64,000 bases of DNA from JAFGUB01 sp050305515 (GCA_050305515.1 JBNLFL010000024.1:1-64000); one strand, 5' to 3'; numbered from the stretch's first letter, positions 8,450-19,300 are shown. The notes: generated by a model not told the origin, from the sequence alone. Numbers and translations: made by a program.

Positions 8450-8493
8450 GGCAACTCCTTATTACCATCTGTCAATGCAAGTTTTGTTCGCGC

Positions 8494-10659
8494 TCAGGAA
8501 AAAATTTTGGAAAAATAACCAATCAGCGGATACTGCCTCGGGCGTTTTAAGCGTGCAAGACGCTGCATCGTCGTTTCAAATTGAGCCGTATCCGCTACCT
8601 GTAACTCCTTGCCGTAGCAGACACGGTTCAGCGCGTGCACCAGATAGGAGCGTTCGGTTTGCGTCAGAATATTCTCAGAATCTAGCAAACGGGCATACTC
8701 CTCCAGCGTCATCGGCTCCTTCCGCTCAAGCGCGTAATGACGCAAATGGCGCTGCACGATGTCAAACATCTTCTGCTGCCGTGCCCCGCCCCGATACCGC
8801 ATTGCCGTATAATGAAGCGCCAGTATTCCCAGCCATGACCACAGGAGCGGGGAGAGCGCATACCAGACAAAAGAGAGCCCCAGAATTCCGACAACCGCTC
8901 CCATCAGGAGCGCGCTGTGCGAAGCGATGAACGCCACTCCCGACTCAAGCCCTTTTCGAAGCGCCGCGATGCCTTCGCGAACTTTTGTGACAATGCCGTT
9001 GTCGGAAATATTCATAGTTTCAAGCGTCAGCAGATATCCCTCGATCATTTTCGCGGGACTCGCCTCTTCGCGCTGCGGATCGATCTGATATCCCGGAGTC
9101 GCTTCGAACATCACCCAGCCATACGGTGCGATCCACGCCTCGCTCCACGCATGGCCGTTGAGCGCACGCACTTCATAATAACCTGTCATGGGATTGTACG
9201 TTGATGCCACAAACCCTGTGACAAAACGCGCGGGAATGCCTGCGCTGCGCAGCATCATCGTCATGGAGGTTGCAAAATATTCGCAATGACCGTACCGTTT
9301 GTCAAATAAAAAAGTTTCCAGAATATCACCCTCGTACGAATGAAACACGGTCTCCATCGTATAGCGGTAGTGCGTACGCAGATAGGACTCCAGAGCTACC
9401 GCCTTTTCATAAGGAGTCGCCGCTCCGGAGACGACCTCCTGCACCAGCGTATCCAGACGCGGCGTAATCCCTTCGGGTATCTGCAGGTACGCCTCTTCCT
9501 GATAGATACTCCCTTCCAGAACCGCACGTGAATCAAACTGTTTTTTGGATACCTGTGCGGAATAGAAACTCTTGGCCTCCACCGGTTTGGGAGCATAATA
9601 GGTTGCATAGGCATCGCGTGTAATGACGCTGCCGGGAAACTCCAGCTCATAGGGGACGGGCGGAATGTAGATGATCTTGTCTTTCGGAGCATATTCGGTA
9701 TGCATTACACTCACGCGCTCACCTGCTTCGCTCTGCATGGCGTTTCCAACCTGCAGCTTCCCGTCCTTTAGCTTGATGGCCTGCGTGCTTGAGAGTGTCT
9801 GCACCCACTTCTTACCGTCAAAACGGTCATACACGCTGCCCCGCAGATAGACCGGATTCGCCGCGCGCACATAAAACATCAGGGCATTGCCCATCTGCGT
9901 ACCTGAGGGTTCGAGATCATGCGACGACGTATCGGGTCTGGCTTCGGGATAGCGCGCCGGTACCGGATTGTCCCCATGCTGATGCTCGGCCTGACGCTCC
10001 AGCGTATCGTCATCGTAATACTTACTGCCGCCGGCATAAAGAAACCCGAGATTCACCGCCTCAAGACGCGGTATGAAAAGGTACAGCAGCGTCGCAATCA
10101 GCAGTACCGTCACACTTATTCCAAGCCCCAGTCCCCCGTATTGTTCAGACGACTGATACGCCCTGCGTGTTCTTGAAACAAAATACTCCTGCACCAGAAC
10201 CGCTACAAATGCAAAGATGAAGGCTATCGCTATCACTAAAAACAGGCTGCTGTGACTCTCACTCGCAGCGTACAGGAACACGACAAATGTCGCCCCCAGA
10301 ACGTAGGCCATCTGTTTCCCGGAATTGACGGTAATGTTGAAACCCGCAAGCATGAAAAATCCCAAGAGCAGCAGTGCCGTGAAAAGCGTACCGAGCATCA
10401 TGCCCGGAATAAAAAGTGCCAAGCCGATTGTCAGCGGAATTTTCTGGAGTTCCAGCGCTTTTTGGGGATCGCTAAAAGCATACCGGCGTCCCATATAGAG
10501 CGTCGTACCGATAATCGCGGCAAAAAACGGCAGCTCCATGACGGCTTCAAAAAGATCGGTTTGAACCATACGCAGACCGAGAATGGCCAGCATCTGCGTT
10601 ACAAAGAGGGCGCCATAAAGCCGTACGGGGTATGCGCTCACGCCAACAGTTCCTGCCAT
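8494..10659 (-). CDS. Membrane transglutaminase-like protein (TgpA/DUF3488 family)
   Basis: A 721-residue membrane protein. Several N-terminal transmembrane helices (DUF3488-type, to about residue 200) precede a periplasmic region with a transglutaminase fold. The likely catalytic cysteine is in RYGHCEYFATSMTMMLRSAG, the histidine in LNGHAWSEAWI, and the aspartate position is occupied by FEATPG context. A further transmembrane segment and a C-terminal cytoplasmic DUF4129-like tail follow. TgpA of Pseudomonas is an essential periplasmic enzyme of unknown substrate. It forms an operon with DUF58 and MoxR genes; its start overlaps the DUF58 gene by 22 bases. Confidence 0.88.
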   Translation of the reverse strand: MAGTVGVSAYPVRLYGALFVTQMLAILGLRMVQTDLFEAVMELPFFAAIIGTTLYMGRRYAFSDPQKALELQKIPLTIGLALFIPGMMLGTLFTALLLLGFFMLAGFNITVNSGKQMAYVLGATFVVFLYAASESHSSLFLVIAIAFIFAFVAVLVQEYFVSRTRRAYQSSEQYGGLGLGISVTVLLIATLLYLFIPRLEAVNLGFLYAGGSKYYDDDTLERQAEHQHGDNPVPARYPEARPDTSSHDLEPSGTQMGNALMFYVRAANPVYLRGSVYDRFDGKKWVQTLSSTQAIKLKDGKLQVGNAMQSEAGERVSVMHTEYAPKDKIIYIPPVPYELEFPGSVITRDAYATYYAPKPVEAKSFYSAQVSKKQFDSRAVLEGSIYQEEAYLQIPEGITPRLDTLVQEVVSGAATPYEKAVALESYLRTHYRYTMETVFHSYEGDILETFLFDKRYGHCEYFATSMTMMLRSAGIPARFVTGFVASTYNPMTGYYEVRALNGHAWSEAWIAPYGWVMFEATPGYQIDPQREEASPAKMIEGYLLTLETMNISDNGIVTKVREGIAALRKGLESGVAFIASHSALLMGAVVGILGLSFVWYALSPLLWSWLGILALHYTAMRYRGGARQQKMFDIVQRHLRHYALERKEPMTLEEYARLLDSENILTQTERSYLVHALNRVCYGKELQVADTAQFETTMQRLARLKRPRQYPLIGYFSKIFS

Positions 10660-11876
10660 GAAGCCCCTTTTTTGACAATATAGTGCCGTTCCCCGCCATC
10701 TGCAACGCCGTGACGCGAGGGCGTTTTGGAGGCGTGTTCCTGAAAACTCCCGGCATCAAAGCTGTAGCGCTGCATAAAAAAATCGCGCCGATCCAGCGCC
10801 ATGCCTGAAAAAGGGGCGTCCAGCCGGTCAAAGAGAACGATCGTACCGCCGCGGATTCCCGATGCCACACAATACTCCAGCACATCGTTATACGAAGCGT
10901 CACCGTCGCAACGCACCTGCGCCAGCGCTTCAAGAAATACCATACGCTCCTTCTCTCCCGAAAGTTCGCGCAGGTGCCAAAGCTCTTTGCCCATGGCCAC
11001 CAGATCCACACGCCATCCTCTCTGCAATGCCGCCACTCCAAGCGATGCCGCGATCTTGACCGAATACTCCAGCAGGGAATCTTTTCCCTTTCCCGCATCA
11101 AAATGACGATTCAGGTTCAATACGATTGTGAGTCTCGGGGCAACATTCTCATGATACTCCCGCACCATAAGGGAACCCGTCCGCGCCGAAGTGGGCCAGT
11201 GAATCGTACGCGGCGAGTCCCCTTCGCGATACTCCCGCAGACCGATAAACTCCTCATGTCCGCCCGAGCGTTCCATGTAAAAATCTTCGTGCAGTCTTGA
11301 AGAGCGGTCGCCTCCGCCATGGAGCCGTCCTACAGGCTCGGGCCGGGGGTATACAAGAAGCGTCTGCGGCGTCAGTGCGACGGAGGTACGGGCGAGGGCG
11401 ATTCCCAGAGGGAATCCGCTTTGAAGCGCTATATCCCCGAAACGGTGTACCCCCCGCAGCATACATTCAGCTTCATAACGGAAGATTTTTCTCCGCGCGA
11501 GTTTCGGAATCAATACGAAGATCTCTTTTTCAAAGAGCGTAACGGAATCAAGCAACTCAACCAGATAACGACTGAAAAACGCACCGTTGTGCAGTTCGTA
11601 AACAATCTCTATACGCTCCCCTTCATGCGCTTTTTCAGGCACGCGACGGTTCACTCCAATGGCGCTAAGTCCCAGTCTCGGATAGCTCCACGCCACCGCA
11701 TAGATGCAGACAAGAACCCACAATGCCCCATACAGCAGGGCCACACCGCGATTCCATGCAATCAGAAACAGAATGCCGATCATGGCAAGAAGCAACACCG
11801 AAAGGTTCAGTCGTCCCAAAAAGCGGTCTGCCCACGCCATACTCTCAATACGGATGTGAAACTCTTCCTGTGCCAT
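10638..11876 (-). CDS. DUF58 (VWA-like) protein
   Basis: A 412-residue protein with two transmembrane helices near residues 25-65 and the DUF58 signature YREGDSPRTIHWPTSARTGS, then VREYHENVAPRLTIVLNLN. The C-terminal half is a von Willebrand-A-like fold with an altered metal site (IVLNLN in place of DxSxS). DUF58 proteins are partners of MoxR ATPases. Its TAATG start overlaps the MoxR stop codon, and its 3' end overlaps the transglutaminase gene, so the three products are made together. Confidence 0.88.
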   Translation of the reverse strand: MAQEEFHIRIESMAWADRFLGRLNLSVLLLAMIGILFLIAWNRGVALLYGALWVLVCIYAVAWSYPRLGLSAIGVNRRVPEKAHEGERIEIVYELHNGAFFSRYLVELLDSVTLFEKEIFVLIPKLARRKIFRYEAECMLRGVHRFGDIALQSGFPLGIALARTSVALTPQTLLVYPRPEPVGRLHGGGDRSSRLHEDFYMERSGGHEEFIGLREYREGDSPRTIHWPTSARTGSLMVREYHENVAPRLTIVLNLNRHFDAGKGKDSLLEYSVKIAASLGVAALQRGWRVDLVAMGKELWHLRELSGEKERMVFLEALAQVRCDGDASYNDVLEYCVASGIRGGTIVLFDRLDAPFSGMALDRRDFFMQRYSFDAGSFQEHASKTPSRHGVADGGERHYIVKKGASWQELLA

Positions 11877-12799
11877 TACAGCGGTACCGCAACCCGTGAA
11901 GTGATCTCCTCGATAATCTTCAACGATGTCTTCTCCGCACGTATTTGCGGTTTGGGAAGTATCCGGTGTGCCAGTACGACTCCGGCAACACGTTTGATAA
12001 TGTGCGGTGTTACCTGAGTTTCACCCTCGATAAACGCCATCGCCTGCGCAACGCGCATCAGTGCCAGAGAACCGCGCGGACTCGCGCCGAGCATCACATC
12101 GGCGTGATCGCGTGTCGCGCGTACCAACGAAGCGATGTATCGCGCCACTTTTTCCGAAACGAACACCTCGGAAACCTGCGCCTGCATCCGCATGATCGCT
12201 TCTGGTTCCATGACCGATTCAAGTGTTTCTATGGGATGGCGCACCTGCTGCATCTGCATGATGGAGACTTCCTGATTCAGGTCAGGGTAACCGACGGAGA
12301 GTTTCATTAAAAAACGGTCAAGCTGTGCTTCGGGAAGCGGATACGTTCCGTGAAACTCCACAGGATTCTGCGTTGCCATCACCATAAACGGGTCGCTCAT
12401 TCTATACGTTTTCCCGTCTGCGCTGACCTGACGCTCTTCCATCGCCTCCAGCAGACTCGATTGCGTTCGCGGCGTGGTACGATTGATTTCATCGACCAGA
12501 ACGATGTTAGCGAATACCGGACCCGGACGAAACTCGAATTCACGTTTTAGCTCATTGTAGATTGAGACGCCGGTGATATCGGAGGGAAGCAGATCGGGTG
12601 TGCACTGCACCCGTCTGAAACGTCCCCTGATAGATTGTGCCAAAGCTCGTGCCAATACCGTTTTACCGAGTCCGGGCGCATCTTCAACAAGCAGGTGACC
12701 CCGTGCCAGAAGTGCCGCGCAGGCCATCGTGACCGTTTCATTTTTTCCGATAATGACTTTTGAAATATTATTGACAAGCGGTTGAATCGATGTGTTCAT
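11876..12799 (-). CDS. MoxR-family AAA+ ATPase
   Basis: A 307-residue MoxR ATPase, a chaperone-like enzyme thought to act on VWA or metal-cofactor partners. Walker A is EDAPGLGKTVLA, Walker B is VLVDEINRT, sensor 1 is ATQNPVEFHGTYPLPEAQLDRF. The start at 12799 (MNTSIQPL) is preferred because CGGAGAGG lies just upstream; an upstream in-frame start at 12874 would add 25 residues without a good SD. It is the first gene of the MoxR-DUF58-transglutaminase operon. Confidence 0.93.
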   Translation of the reverse strand: MNTSIQPLVNNISKVIIGKNETVTMACAALLARGHLLVEDAPGLGKTVLARALAQSIRGRFRRVQCTPDLLPSDITGVSIYNELKREFEFRPGPVFANIVLVDEINRTTPRTQSSLLEAMEERQVSADGKTYRMSDPFMVMATQNPVEFHGTYPLPEAQLDRFLMKLSVGYPDLNQEVSIMQMQQVRHPIETLESVMEPEAIMRMQAQVSEVFVSEKVARYIASLVRATRDHADVMLGASPRGSLALMRVAQAMAFIEGETQVTPHIIKRVAGVVLAHRILPKPQIRAEKTSLKIIEEITSRVAVPL

Positions 12800-12980
12800 A
12801 ACCTCTCCGATGATTAGAATGGGCGACTGAATATGTCTTTGGAGGAGTGTAGTTAAATTGGCTTTCATTGTCAATTTATTTCCATAAAAAACATTAGTTC
12901 AAAACAAATACGGCTATGAAAATTCTGCAATACTCACGTAACCGAAGTGTGGTAGCATCACATGTACATAAGGAGTATTC

Positions 12981-14816
12981 ATGCTCGACTCTGCCCTGTT
13001 GCAGCGCACCCTTGAACCGATTACCCGTTTACGCACACAGCTGCTTGAAGCCAGAGAAGGGCTTGATCCGGAACATCCGCGCTATCAAAGCCTGCTCAAT
13101 CTGCGTCAGTATCTTCTGCTGCGTTCCCAGGACCGCACGGAATTGCAGGAGCAGCTTTTTTTGATGTCACTCTCATCGCTGGGACGCTCCTACGCCCATG
13201 TAGCGGCCAGTATCGACACCCTTTACGACCAGCTTTGCAGTGCTTTGGGATTACCGCTTATTTCCAAAGAGGAGATGGCATCGTTTCATCATGTCAGTAT
13301 CACCGAAGCGATCGCCACCGCCTCGCGTAACAGTGCCGAGCTTTTTGGAATCAAGGCGGGTATGCGTCTGAGTCATCAGCACACTGCCATCATGGTAACG
13401 CTGCCCTCTTACGCTGCCGAGCATGAGGGTGCGCTGATACACAATCTTGCCAAAGCCGGAGTGAATGTATTTCGCATCAATACGGCACACGACTCCCCTG
13501 AGATATGGCGTGCCATGGCGAAAGTGATCCGCAGTCTCAACGAGGAACGTCCCGCCGATATGCGTCTTAAAATCTTTGTCGATCTGGCCGGCCCGAAAAT
13601 CCGAACGGCAAAAATACGGCGATTGGAACTTCCGGTGGTTGTCGGCAGTAACAAACGCGAAAAGAGGGTTCGCATTTACCCGGAACACGTCATGACCTCA
13701 AGTGAAAAGCAGGACCCTATCACGCTTGAAACCATCACCGCCCAAATCTGCAGCGAACGGCTCTTCTTCGACGCGCTGCAAGCAGATGAGCGCATCAAAG
13801 TCATTGACGCCAACGGCAAGGTTGCCCACATTACACTCTTCATGAAATCGGAGCTTTATGCAGAGGGCAGTATTGACAAGAAAGTCTATCTCGATAGCAG
13901 TGCGTTGCTGAAATGCCGCGGAAAAAGATGCCGTGTCCATACACCCGAACTGCAGATTGAAACCATCCGCCTCAATCGCGGCGATACGCTTTTGCTGGGA
14001 GAGTCCGATCTGCTTGGACACGGTGCGAAACGTGACGCCTCCGGAGCGGTTTTGGAGCTATCAGCCATCAGCTGCAGCTACAAAGGGCTCTCCGATTTTG
14101 TATCGCTTGGCGATGCGGTCTTTATCGATGACGGCAAAATCGGGTTGAAAGTGCGCGAGAAGAGCGATGCCGGACTTCTGTGCGAAGTGACCCAGTGCAA
14201 AACCGGCGGCGCCGTTCTTAAAGAGGAAAAAGGGATCAACTTTCCCGACTCCCCGCTTGCCATTCCGGCACTGACCGAAAACGACCGGGCCAATCTGCTT
14301 GCCACCATCGACTTTGCCGACAGTTACAGCATATCGTTCTGCCAAAGCGCCGAAGATGTGAGGAGCCTGCGCGCCTTGCTTCTCGCCAATGGCCGCGACG
14401 ATATCGGCATCGTCGCCAAAATAGAGACCCGCCGCGCTGTGGCACAGATGCCGCAGATCCTTGAAGCACTGCTTACATGTAAACACAGCGGCGTCATGAT
14501 CGCACGGGGAGACCTCGCTATTGAAGTGGGGTTTCGCCACCTGGCCATTATTCAGGAAAAGCTTATCGATATCTGCGACGCCGCGCACATGCCCGTCATC
14601 TGGGCCACACAGGTGCTCGAGAGCCAGATGAAGACCAACCTCCCCAGCCGCGCCGAAGTGACCGATGCGGCTATGGCGGGCCGCGCCGAGTGTGTGATGC
14701 TCAATAAAGGCCCGTTCGCCATCGACACAATTGAAGCGCTCATCTCCATTCTCCATGACATGCACCAGATGTTTAAGAAAAACCGGCAACTTTTGAATAA
14801 AGAGACGCTCTGGTAA
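12981..14816 (+). CDS. Divergent pyruvate kinase with long N-terminal extension
   Basis: A 611-residue pyruvate kinase-like enzyme, much longer than the usual 470-480. About 130 N-terminal residues form a helical extension of unknown role. The barrel then shows FRINTAHD (for RxNFSHG), VDLAGPKIRT at about 200-209 (for LDTKGPEIRT), VAKIETRRAV with the catalytic lysine, and MIARGDLAIE plus VIWATQVLESQ. The B domain is enlarged. Lys at the position of Glu117 in rabbit muscle enzyme is the mark of potassium-independent pyruvate kinases. The usual C-terminal allosteric domain is absent. AAGGAG precedes the ATG. Catalysis is likely but untested. Confidence 0.8.
   Translation: MLDSALLQRTLEPITRLRTQLLEAREGLDPEHPRYQSLLNLRQYLLLRSQDRTELQEQLFLMSLSSLGRSYAHVAASIDTLYDQLCSALGLPLISKEEMASFHHVSITEAIATASRNSAELFGIKAGMRLSHQHTAIMVTLPSYAAEHEGALIHNLAKAGVNVFRINTAHDSPEIWRAMAKVIRSLNEERPADMRLKIFVDLAGPKIRTAKIRRLELPVVVGSNKREKRVRIYPEHVMTSSEKQDPITLETITAQICSERLFFDALQADERIKVIDANGKVAHITLFMKSELYAEGSIDKKVYLDSSALLKCRGKRCRVHTPELQIETIRLNRGDTLLLGESDLLGHGAKRDASGAVLELSAISCSYKGLSDFVSLGDAVFIDDGKIGLKVREKSDAGLLCEVTQCKTGGAVLKEEKGINFPDSPLAIPALTENDRANLLATIDFADSYSISFCQSAEDVRSLRALLLANGRDDIGIVAKIETRRAVAQMPQILEALLTCKHSGVMIARGDLAIEVGFRHLAIIQEKLIDICDAAHMPVIWATQVLESQMKTNLPSRAEVTDAAMAGRAECVMLNKGPFAIDTIEALISILHDMHQMFKKNRQLLNKETLW
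14473..14482. repeat. TTACATGTAA within the pyruvate kinase gene
   Basis: Exact copy in coding sequence, read in the LTCK frame, 10 residues before the MIARGDLAIE motif. Confidence 0.9.
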
Positions 14817-14820
14817 AGCG

Positions 14821-14830
14821 TTACATGTAA
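14821..14830. repeat. TTACATGTAA after the pyruvate kinase gene
   Basis: Exact copy four bases after the stop codon, 338 bases from the previous copy. Confidence 0.9.
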
Positions 14831-14890
14831 CACTTTACACAACTTTTACACTCTTGTTCTAAGCTGTCGCAAAAATGCGAGGAGTCTCTC

Positions 14891-15532
14891 ATGTTCCGTT
14901 TCATCACTGCGCTGCTTTTTCCGGTATACCTGCTATCCGCCACGCTGCCCGATCAGGCGCTTTACCTCGAAGGTGAGGGTGACAAAGGTATTATTCTGGC
15001 ACATGGCAAGGGGATGCACCCCGATTTCAAGGTGGTAAAACCGCTGCGCCATGCACTCCATGACGACCTCCGATTTCATACCCTCTCCCTGCAGATGCCC
15101 ATAGGGCATGAAGGGTATGAAGCCTTTGAGATCGAACAGCCCAAAGTCAATGCCATGATCGATCAGGCCATCGCCTTTTTGCAGGAAAAAGGGGTCAAAA
15201 CCATCCACCTGATGGGACATTCCCTCGGAGCGGGCATGACCAGTGCCTATCTCGTGGCACATCCCGAAGCGCCGATTGAGGGCTACATAGCCGTAGGATG
15301 CCGGGGCAACAAGAGCAGCGTCATCTCCTGCAGCGACAATATGGCAAAAATCAAGGTGCGTACCTTCGACATCTGGGGCCGCGACAATGCGGATGACGAA
15401 CGTTTCGCCAAAAGCCGCAGCACCCTCATCGGCCCCTCCTACCGCCAGTACGGTATCGAAGGTGCCAACCATGTGCTTGACGGGGCCAGTGACTTCTTTA
15501 TTGAAGAGGTTGAGGGGTGGCTAGAAGAGTAA
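14891..15532 (+). CDS. Exported alpha/beta hydrolase (DUF3530-like)
   Basis: A 213-residue protein with a signal peptide (LLFPVYLLSA). The alpha/beta hydrolase fold is shown by an oxyanion region LAHGKGMHPD, the nucleophile elbow GHSLGAG near residue 113, an acidic loop WGRDNADDERF and the histidine of GANHVLDGAS. The substrate is unknown. GAGGAG precedes the ATG. It follows the pyruvate kinase by about 75 bases and converges on the next gene with only six bases between stops. Confidence 0.75.
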   Translation: MFRFITALLFPVYLLSATLPDQALYLEGEGDKGIILAHGKGMHPDFKVVKPLRHALHDDLRFHTLSLQMPIGHEGYEAFEIEQPKVNAMIDQAIAFLQEKGVKTIHLMGHSLGAGMTSAYLVAHPEAPIEGYIAVGCRGNKSSVISCSDNMAKIKVRTFDIWGRDNADDERFAKSRSTLIGPSYRQYGIEGANHVLDGASDFFIEEVEGWLEE

Positions 15533-15538
15533 AACGCG

Positions 15539-16270
15539 TCAAAACGGTATGGAGACACCCATATACGCATACTCTTTTGAAGGCGAAACATTGAAAAGCA
15601 CTTTCCATGTTGCGGCATCATACGAATAAAGACCGATAAAATTACCGATGGCCGCACTCACCAGCTGATCGGCGAACGAGTGCCCGCCCTCCTGTACCCG
15701 GCTTAGCGCGCTGTAGGATGCGATGCAGTAATTCGCTCCGATAATGCCGTAACGGGACCAGAGCGGCAGCGTCTCATACCCCTCCGTAAAACGGCGCGTC
15801 AATGCCGCACCCGTAAAAGGTTCAAGGGCATGGTGCGAACCGATTGCATAGGTGTGCCTGCCGTCAGGGGTCGTTTTCTGGATGTTATTCTCAAGGGAAT
15901 TGGCAGTCGCCCTCGCGATACCGAATGCCGTAAACGTGATAGCCCCACGCTGCAACGTCGTAGTCCAGTTGCCGTCATGCGCCAAAAACGCACTGCCGTA
16001 AGCGATAGCCCCGTTGGCCTCGCGTATGAGATCATCTTTTGATCCGTCCACCCAGTGATGTTCCATAAAATAATCGGTCAAATGCTCATCCGCGCCCGTC
16101 GTATAGAGCAGTGTCGCCCCCAACGCGCTGCCCCATGTCACGGGATCGGAAACAGCCTGATAGGAAGCGTATTTCATATCTTCGCATATATGATCATAGT
16201 TCATCCGGCTGCATCCGCTCAGAAACACCACCAACGCCACCACAACAACCATGTACACTGATCGTTTCAT
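15539..16270 (-). CDS. PAP2-like phosphatase lipoprotein (degenerate active site)
   Basis: A 243-residue lipoprotein with lipobox FLSGC. The third PAP2 motif SRx5Hx3D is intact as SRVQEGGHSFAD near the C-terminus. The first two motifs are altered: KTTPDGRHTYAIGSHH stands where KxxxxRPDG and PSGH are expected. The family dephosphorylates lipid phosphates at the membrane surface. With the changed motifs, activity is uncertain. The ATG at 16270 is preferred to a TTG at 16279 because AAGGG is about ten bases from the ATG and too close to the TTG. Confidence 0.6.
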   Translation of the reverse strand: MKRSVYMVVVVALVVFLSGCSRMNYDHICEDMKYASYQAVSDPVTWGSALGATLLYTTGADEHLTDYFMEHHWVDGSKDDLIREANGAIAYGSAFLAHDGNWTTTLQRGAITFTAFGIARATANSLENNIQKTTPDGRHTYAIGSHHALEPFTGAALTRRFTEGYETLPLWSRYGIIGANYCIASYSALSRVQEGGHSFADQLVSAAIGNFIGLYSYDAATWKVLFNVSPSKEYAYMGVSIPF

Positions 16271-16314
16271 TTCATGCAACCCTTCTTCAATTTCAGCAGC
16301 ATTACATGTAGGGT

Positions 16315-19300
16315 TTACACCCTACCCCGCTCATAAAAACTTCGCAGCCAAGCATCAAGCGGATACAAAAAGCGGTAAATTGCCGGCACGATCAAGAGTG
16401 TAAGAATCGTCGAACTGATGAGTCCCCCAATAATAGCTACCGCCATCGGGGAGTTGCTCTCATGTCCCGCCCCGCCGCTCAGTGCCAGCGGTAACATCGC
16501 ACCGATCATGGCAAAAGTGGTCATCAGAATCGGGCGAAGACGCCGTTCCCCTGCTTCAAGCAGGGCTGTTTCGACATCCTTGCCCTCCTTGACGGCGCGG
16601 TTGGCAAAGTCCACCACCAGAATCGCATTCTTGCCCACCATCCCCAGCAGCAGAATGATTCCGATCATGACGAAAATGCTAAAAGGGTTTCCGGTGAGGT
16701 AGAGTGCGAGAATAACCCCGGTAAAACTCAGCGGCAGCGCCACCATGATAATGAGCGGCTGAATCAGCGACTCATAGAGTGCGGCGAGAATCAGGTAGAT
16801 GAGAATGACCGAAAGCCCCACCGTAAAGGCAAAAGCCGCCGCCGTTTCCTGCATGCGTTCAATATCACCCGTATAGCGGTAATGGTAGCCTGTAGGCAAC
16901 ATTGTCTTCATCGCCTCGTCAATGCTGCTCACGATGGTATTGAGCGGCGCACCGTCAAGGTTGGCGGTAACCAGAATCTTGCGCTCCCGGCTGAAGCGGT
17001 TGATTGAAGCGGCCCCGTCGCGCTTTTCAAAGCGAATCAGCCCCTCAAGTGCCACAAAACGCCCGTCCGCCGTTCTGATCTGCATGGTTTTGATATCGTC
17101 GATATTCTGACGGTAACGATCTGCCAGACGCAGGGTAATATCATACTGACGCCCCTGCTCTTCAAAATTGGAGATGGCGCGATCACTTGAATAGGCGGCT
17201 CCGAGCAGTGCGGCAATCTGCTGCGCACTGACACCGACGCGCTGCGCACTTTCACGGTTGATAGTCACACGAACTTCGGGTTTGCCCGGTTCAAAGTCAC
17301 TGTCGATATCAATGGCACCCGGAGTGTTACGCAACAGTTCTTTCAGCCGGTTTGAGATCTCTTCAAGTTTGCCAAGATCCGGTCCGGTCAGAACCACCTG
17401 CACCGGCGCGTTGCTCTCACCCGAATCGATCGGCGGCAGATCTTCAACGCTGATAGTGAACCCTTTATACGCAGCAAACTTTTCACGGTACTCGGCAATC
17501 ACCGCTTCAAGCCCTTCCTTGCGTGCCTCTACGGGAACCAGTTTGACATAGATCATCGCCTTGTGCGCCTCTTCGGCTGCGTTGTAGCCAATGGTAAGCG
17601 CCACGTCTTCCACCCGTTTGTCACCCGAGAATTCGCCCAGCATCGGCTCGGTCGCACGCTTCATCGCCTCAAGTGAAATCCCCATGGGCCCTTTGATCAT
17701 GACGCGCATCTCGCGCATGTCCTCCATCGGTACGAAGGTGCCGCCCACTTTTCCGGCCAGGGAGCCGGACACCACCAGCACCGCTACCGCACCGATGATC
17801 GTAAAGGTTTTGTAGCGGATAAGCGGAGCAAGCAGCGCGCGGTAGGCGCGGTCAACGCGAACGAACATCGGCTCGGTAAGGTGCCAGAAACGGCCCTCAT
17901 GGCCGCTGAGAATGCGCGCACTCACCGAAGGAATGAACATGATGGCCACCAGAAACGAAAGCACCACGCCTGAAGCGACCGTCATGGCAAACGAGTTGAA
18001 AAACTTGCCCACAATCCCGTCCATGTAGGCAACGGGAACAAATACCGCCAGCAGCATCGAAGAGATGGCCAGAATGGAAAAGGCCATCTCGTGCACTCCT
18101 TCAAATGATGCCCTGAATCCCTCCATGCCCTGCTCCATCTTTTTGGAGATGTTCTCGATGACGACAATGGCATCATCGATGAAAATTCCGATGGAGAGCG
18201 TGAGCCCAATCATCGTCAGACGGTTCAGGTCATACCCCAGCGCGTCAATCAGCGCGAAGGTGCCGATGATGGACGTGGGAATGGCAAGCGCCGAAACAAC
18301 GGTTGCCTTGAAGTTGCGCAAGAAGAGAAAAACAATGAAAATCGCCAGCATCGCACCAAAAAGCAGATCGAACTTGACATGGTCGATATTGACCATGATC
18401 TTGCCCGACTGATCTTCCACCGGGGTAATCGTGTACTCCGTTCCGGCCAGTGCTTCAAGCTCCGGCAACGCTTTCTTGACTCCCTTGATGACATCGAGCG
18501 TATTGGAGCCGGAAATCTTCTGCACCTGCATCAGTACACCCGGTACGCCATTAACCAGCGAATAGCTTTTGGCATCTTCAAGGCCGTCTTCGACTCGGGC
18601 AATATCGCCAAGGCGTACCCCGGGTCGCACCATAATGTCGCGCAGCGCCGCAACGCTTGAAGCATCGCCGCGCGCCTTGATGACCAGATCGCGGTCGCTG
18701 TTGATGAGTTTCCCCCCGCCCGCACGGACGTTCTGGATTGTCACTATATCCTGAAGCTCGCTCGCCGAAATGCCGTATTTGTTGAGCTCGAACGGATCGG
18801 CAAAAATACGGATCTCCCGATCGCGGTAGCCTACAATCTTGACCTCGGCCACATCGCCGATGCGCTGAAGGCGGGGCTTGAGCTTCTCATCTGCCAGACG
18901 CATCAGTGACGACATATCTGCCGTTTTTGTAGAGACAAAAAGCTTGATGGCCGCCGCGCCGCTGGTGCTCACTTTTTTAACAACAGGCGCTTCCACACCG
19001 TTTTCAAAGCGGATGCCGCCAATCTTGTCACGAACGTCGTTAGTCGCTTCCTCGATGGGTTTAAAAAGCTCGAACTGAATCATGACGACGCTCACGCCCT
19101 CATAGCTGGTGGAGAGCAGCTTGTCGATGCCGTCAATACCCGAGACCGCCTCTTCGATCTTGTCAGTGACTTTGGATTCGACCGTCTCCGGATCGGCTCC
19201 GTAATAGGCCGTTTCGATGGTCACGATGGGGATGTCGATGTTTGGAAAGATCGCCACGGGCATGGAACGAAACGCCATCATCCCGAAGACGATGAGCGAA

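Noticed and set aside
8450..8493. Sigma-54 promoter upstream of nifN
   Set aside because: A TTGCA is present, but the -24 half (GCGAAC) lacks the invariant GG, so it is not a credible site. The regions before nifE and nifJ were checked as well and gave no GG-N10-GC match.
16308..16325. GTAGGGT-TTAC-ACCCTAC hairpin at the end of the RND gene
   Set aside because: The stem is good, but it overlaps the stop codon and no T-run follows on either strand, so it is not called a terminator.
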